A stretch of 33,416 nt of DNA from Rhizobium terrae (lineage in GTDB: Bacteria; Pseudomonadota; Alphaproteobacteria; Rhizobiales; Rhizobiaceae), in NCBI RefSeq assembly GCF_003425685.1, contig NZ_QJKM01000032.1, positions 1 to 33,416 of the forward strand, in the 5' to 3' direction. Under the pieces are notes generated by a model that did no database searches, was not told the origin of the DNA, and saw only the letters and a list, made by a program, of their open reading frames with translations. The translations under genes and the position numbers were made by a program. Each line of letters begins with the position of its first letter. Positions within the stretch are counted from its first letter, which is position 1. Shown one piece after another: positions 31,113-33,416 of this stretch.

Positions 31113-31355
31113 TTGGCGAGACGGCGTCTACAGAGCGGATGGTTCGCCGGAGGCAGGGGAACTGGAGTAAAGCTAGAATTACGCGCTGCAGACAAAGTTG
31201 CTGAGGTGAAGCGATTGCGTCCGAATTTGCCCATCATGTCTCCCTCGTCCAAGTACATGATCAAGACGGATGGCAAAATGTACACGGCTAAAGAGCGTGC
31301 CACCTTGTTCATAAATCCAGCCTATTCTCTCTTCCCGCCTACCACTGGAATTTAG
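31113..31355 (+). pseudogene. Fragment of an unrecognised gene
   Basis: The frame reads 'KLELRAADKVAEVKRLRPNL', 'SSKYMIKTDGKMYTAKERAT' and 'LFINPAYSLFP', then stops at TAG. The next frame continues without a break as 'LEFRPRIFQRRSNIDIPTRD' and 'MANRQLAEFTAFLQRRLEGD' up to TAA 31507-31509. This looks like one coding sequence broken by frameshifts. No family recognised. Confidence 0.35.
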
Positions 31356-31679
31356 GCCGCGCATTTTCCAACGCCGTTCGAACATAGACATTCCAACTCG
31401 TGATCAACGCAAGGACATGGCAAATAGGCAGCTTGCCGAATTCACAGCGTTCTTACAGAGACGGCTAGAAGGTGACGATCGATCTATCACTCTCAGCGGA
31501 ATCATTTAATTTTCTCCTCAGGCTATGATTTTGCACTCGATCCGGAAGGTTCAAACCTGACGGCTCTTCGCATCAAGCTTGAAGATGCAGTTACTTCCAA
31601 TCGCCAGGGGCGAGCCAAGTGGGAGAATTTAGATGTTGCAGCCGACCTCGACCGGGTCGCTCAAGCTGCGTTAATTCAG
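31356..31679 (+). other. Broken coding stretch linking two fragments
   Basis: 31356-31509 continues the preceding fragment in another frame. From about 31513 a third frame ('FSSGYDFALDPEGSNLTALR', 'DAVTSNRQGRAKWENLDVAA') leads without a stop into ATG 31680. There is no start codon with a ribosome site, which suggests a single decayed gene rather than several small ones. Confidence 0.35.
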
Positions 31680-32234
31680 ATGGAGTTCCTCAACCGGACC
31701 GATGGTATACCCAAAACCCAGGGCATCGAAAGGCTCTACGAGACCTTTGAGGACTTTCGCAAGGACGCGATTTTATGTCTGTCCGGCCGAGACGGAACGG
31801 GGAAACCTTTGTCGCAATCGGAAGAGCTGGCGATCGGCTGGGCGGTGTTCAACCACGCCAGGTGTCAAAAGCCCGCGAACATTATTGGCCGCAACGAGGA
31901 CCGACATCATACTGGTATCACCAGCGCACACGGTGTCACGAGCGAGTATTTCCAAGGCGGCATTTTGAACCCCAACAGATGGAGCCCATTTTTCAATCAC
32001 TGTTGGGTTCTGGGCGGTATCAAGGGTGGGCTTGATTTCATGACGGTTACCGATTGTAGGTCAGTATCACGCGAGGTATGTCGGAGCGCCTCTCTATCAA
32101 TTCTCCAAATTGACGGCTATTTACGAACGAGGAACTGGCGTCTTCTGCCCAAGCTCAAATGGCATGCGACATCAGAAATGACGATACAGTACTGGATCAT
32201 ACGGGCCGGCCATTCCACTTCATCATCACGATGA
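31680..32234 (+). pseudogene. Unrecognised coding fragment
   Basis: Reads 'MEFLNRTDGIPKTQGIERLY', 'LSQSEELAIGWAVFNHARCQ', 'NIIGRNEDRHHTGITSAHGV' and 'NRWSPFFNHCWVLGGIKGG', a His/Trp/Asn-rich stretch with strongly protein-like composition. From about 32055 the plausible continuation is in another frame ('GQYHARYVGAPLYQFSKLTA', 'IYERGTGVFCP'), so the listed C-terminus is probably out of frame. I do not recognise the family. Confidence 0.4.
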
Positions 32235-32860
32235 CGTCCAGTGAGCTCTATGCGTTGATGGAATGTGCATACGAGCTTCAGCCGCACTCGCTGTTTGGCC
32301 TGGTGTTCAGCGCGCCTCAACGGCCAGACGTCGTCAGAAAACGCGCTAACTATACCTTTGTCGACATGCAGCTTGACATCAACTTCATGCGGCTCAGACA
32401 AGCCCGCGAGAATATTACAGGAAATCAGTCCCTTGCAAAAGCGATTGAGGATTTTGCCAATCCCAGCACCATTGCTGGAACGCCTCAGCAACAACAGCGT
32501 GTCAGTTATCTCGCCGCACTGAGAGACAAGGGAGTTCCTTTCTCAAACCTGACCAATAAGCGAATTCGCAAGACCGACCTTGCCGTCGCGGCAGCTATCA
32601 AAAAGCTGGCAGGGGGAGATCCACCGGCCGCCCTGAAGCAAAGCATGCTGCAAGCGATTTCCAGCGCTGTAGGGCACGCCGCTGGCCCATGCTTCGATAG
32701 GCTTGGAATAAGCCAACCTCACTGCGATCTTCTATTGCTGGCGATCGACAAACGCATTGCCACGGATGTCAATGGCAGAAAATTCGGTTCGAATTTCGCT
32801 TTGGGGACATACCTTTCCGTCGAACGGTCAGTTTGTTGCGATTTAAAAGACCTCTCCTGA
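32159..32860 (+). CDS. Hypothetical protein, possibly part of a frameshifted gene
   Basis: 233 residues in one frame: 'HTGRPFHFIITMTSSELYAL', 'YELQPHSLFGLVFSAPQRPD', 'YTFVDMQLDINFMRLRQARE', 'AVAAAIKKLAGGDPPAALKQ'. ATG 32159 has no ribosome site and overlaps the preceding fragment. The composition is mixed alpha/beta and soluble, with no signal peptide or membrane segment. The protein-like sequence continues after the stop in the +1 frame. No family recognised. Confidence 0.45.
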   Translation: MACDIRNDDTVLDHTGRPFHFIITMTSSELYALMECAYELQPHSLFGLVFSAPQRPDVVRKRANYTFVDMQLDINFMRLRQARENITGNQSLAKAIEDFANPSTIAGTPQQQQRVSYLAALRDKGVPFSNLTNKRIRKTDLAVAAAIKKLAGGDPPAALKQSMLQAISSAVGHAAGPCFDRLGISQPHCDLLLLAIDKRIATDVNGRKFGSNFALGTYLSVERSVCCDLKDLS

Positions 32861-33182
32861 CAAAACGGCTGGTAGGTTCATAGAAGAGAATAAGAATGCC
32901 GTCGGACAGGACCGGCTGTTGACCGCGGCACAAAAGTATCTCAACGCCGTTCAACTGGAGTTCAATAAGGGTGTGCTCGATCACAGCATCAGTGGTTTTC
33001 CGTTGGAGCGCGAGAGGTTCGAACCCGCTGACCTCGATTCGGCGTGGCTGTTCTTTAAGCGAGAGCTCGGTTTTCGTTTGTCGTCGCTTAACCCGGACGA
33101 TCTCTCAGACAAACTTGGTCTCCATTTCGTCGTTGGATTCTTGGAGGATTTTAAGGTCATCCGCTACGTCGAAATGCCTTAG
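32844..33182 (+). pseudogene. C-terminal continuation of the preceding hypothetical gene
   Basis: From about 32844 another frame reads 'KTSPDKTAGRFIEENKNAVG', 'QDRLLTAAQKYLNAVQLEFN', 'FEPADLDSAWLFFKRELGFR' and 'VVGFLEDFKVIRYVEMP', then stops at 33180-33182. It has no plausible start except TTG 32919 within the conserved-looking part. The simplest reading is a frameshift near 32845 separating it from the preceding frame. Confidence 0.4.
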
Positions 33183-33290
33183 TTCACGAGCTTCTTTAGC
33201 TAAAATCCTCTATCAGTGTAGTTGTTGGGTATGTTTCCGATGCAATGGATGTATCTATGAACGAATAGAAAGGCAGATCGAATGGGGATT

Positions 33291-33416
33291 TGAACCGCCC
33301 CGACTTTACCGGAGGCCGTTTGGTTTAAGTTATGCGGCCATGGCTGGCACGTCCATCATGGCGTAGTATCGTTCTTCCGCCTCGGCTGGCGGGATATTCC
33401 CGATGGGTTCAAGAAG
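33291..33416 (-). mobile_element. End of an IS3-family element (runs off window)
   Basis: TGAACCGCCCCGACTTTACC from 33291 is the kind of terminal repeat seen on rhizobial IS3 elements, followed by GGAGGC and the transposase end. The element continues beyond the right edge. Confidence 0.75.
33330..33416 (-). CDS. IS3-family transposase OrfB, C-terminal end (partial)
   Basis: The last 28 residues, 'LLEPIGNIPPAEAEERYYAM' then 'MDVPAMAA', end at TAA (33332-33330). 'EPIGNIPPAEAEERYYA' is a characteristic C-terminus of IS3 OrfB integrases. It differs from the IS3 element at 9704-18151, so this is a separate IS. Confidence 0.85.
   Translation of the reverse strand, partial: LLEPIGNIPPAEAEERYYAMMDVPAMAA

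Noticed and set aside
1..33416. tRNA or rRNA genes
   Set aside because: No cloverleaf with a TTCGAATC-type T-arm plus acceptor stem or rRNA-like sequence was seen on either strand.

Overview
The window looks like an accessory replicon or island of a Rhizobiaceae bacterium (Agrobacterium/Rhizobium type). The grounds are the mix of IS630, IS5, ISL3, IS3, IS21, IS6 and IS110 elements, a RIME-type palindromic intergenic repeat (24874-24981), a glucokinase remnant of rhizobial type, and a competence/damage-inducible-A family gene. Replicon type cannot be read from the sequence, but the contents resemble the mosaic, IS-rich parts of Ti/Ri-like plasmids.

Layout. (1) 1-1630: gene remnants (end of an unrecognised protein, a broken Gfo/Idh/MocA oxidoreductase, a possible LacI-type tail) around an IS630 transposase read in two frames. 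(2) 1640-7020: an intact operon for a polyamine/opine-type ABC importer (binding protein, ATPase, two permeases) followed by a methylaspartate ammonia-lyase-like enolase-superfamily enzyme, with a palindromic operator candidate in front. (3) 7200-9580: truncated glk, an IS5-family remnant, and a complete ISL3 element with 23-bp inverted repeats and an 8-bp target duplication. (4) 9704-18151: one IS3-family element whose orfB is split by a group II intron. The intron reverse transcriptase is itself split by two unrelated serine-recombinase elements, giving a four-level nest that can be read back to near-intact parents. (5) 18159-20900: truncated IS21, frameshifted IS6 and a broken IS110.

(6) 19380-28300 is the most unusual part. 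It starts with a 12-bp-arm hairpin, a T-DNA-border-like sequence and nine perfect CCCTAA telomere-type repeats. Four genes follow whose control signals look eukaryotic: TATA boxes 105-124 bp upstream (three of the four), pyrimidine-rich leaders, Kozak-like start contexts (CACCATGGC, CACAATGGC, GCGCCATGCC, CGCAATGGCC), and no Shine-Dalgarno sequence. The first two, a SIS-domain protein and a histidine-phosphatase/short-chain-dehydrogenase fusion, are divergent around a shared 424-bp promoter region, like the mas1'/mas2' opine-synthesis pair of agropine-type T-DNA. The other two are a TauD/TfdA-type dioxygenase and a polytopic membrane protein. The inference is an undescribed T-DNA or T-DNA-like segment. 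It could encode hexose-amino acid conjugation (SIS), dephosphorylation and reduction (fusion), and perhaps oxidation (dioxygenase) in a host cell.

(7) 28300-33416: three decaying ~300-bp tandem repeats, an ordinary bacterial MoCF-domain gene with a good ribosome site, a decayed stretch of unrecognised coding sequence, and the end of another IS3 element.
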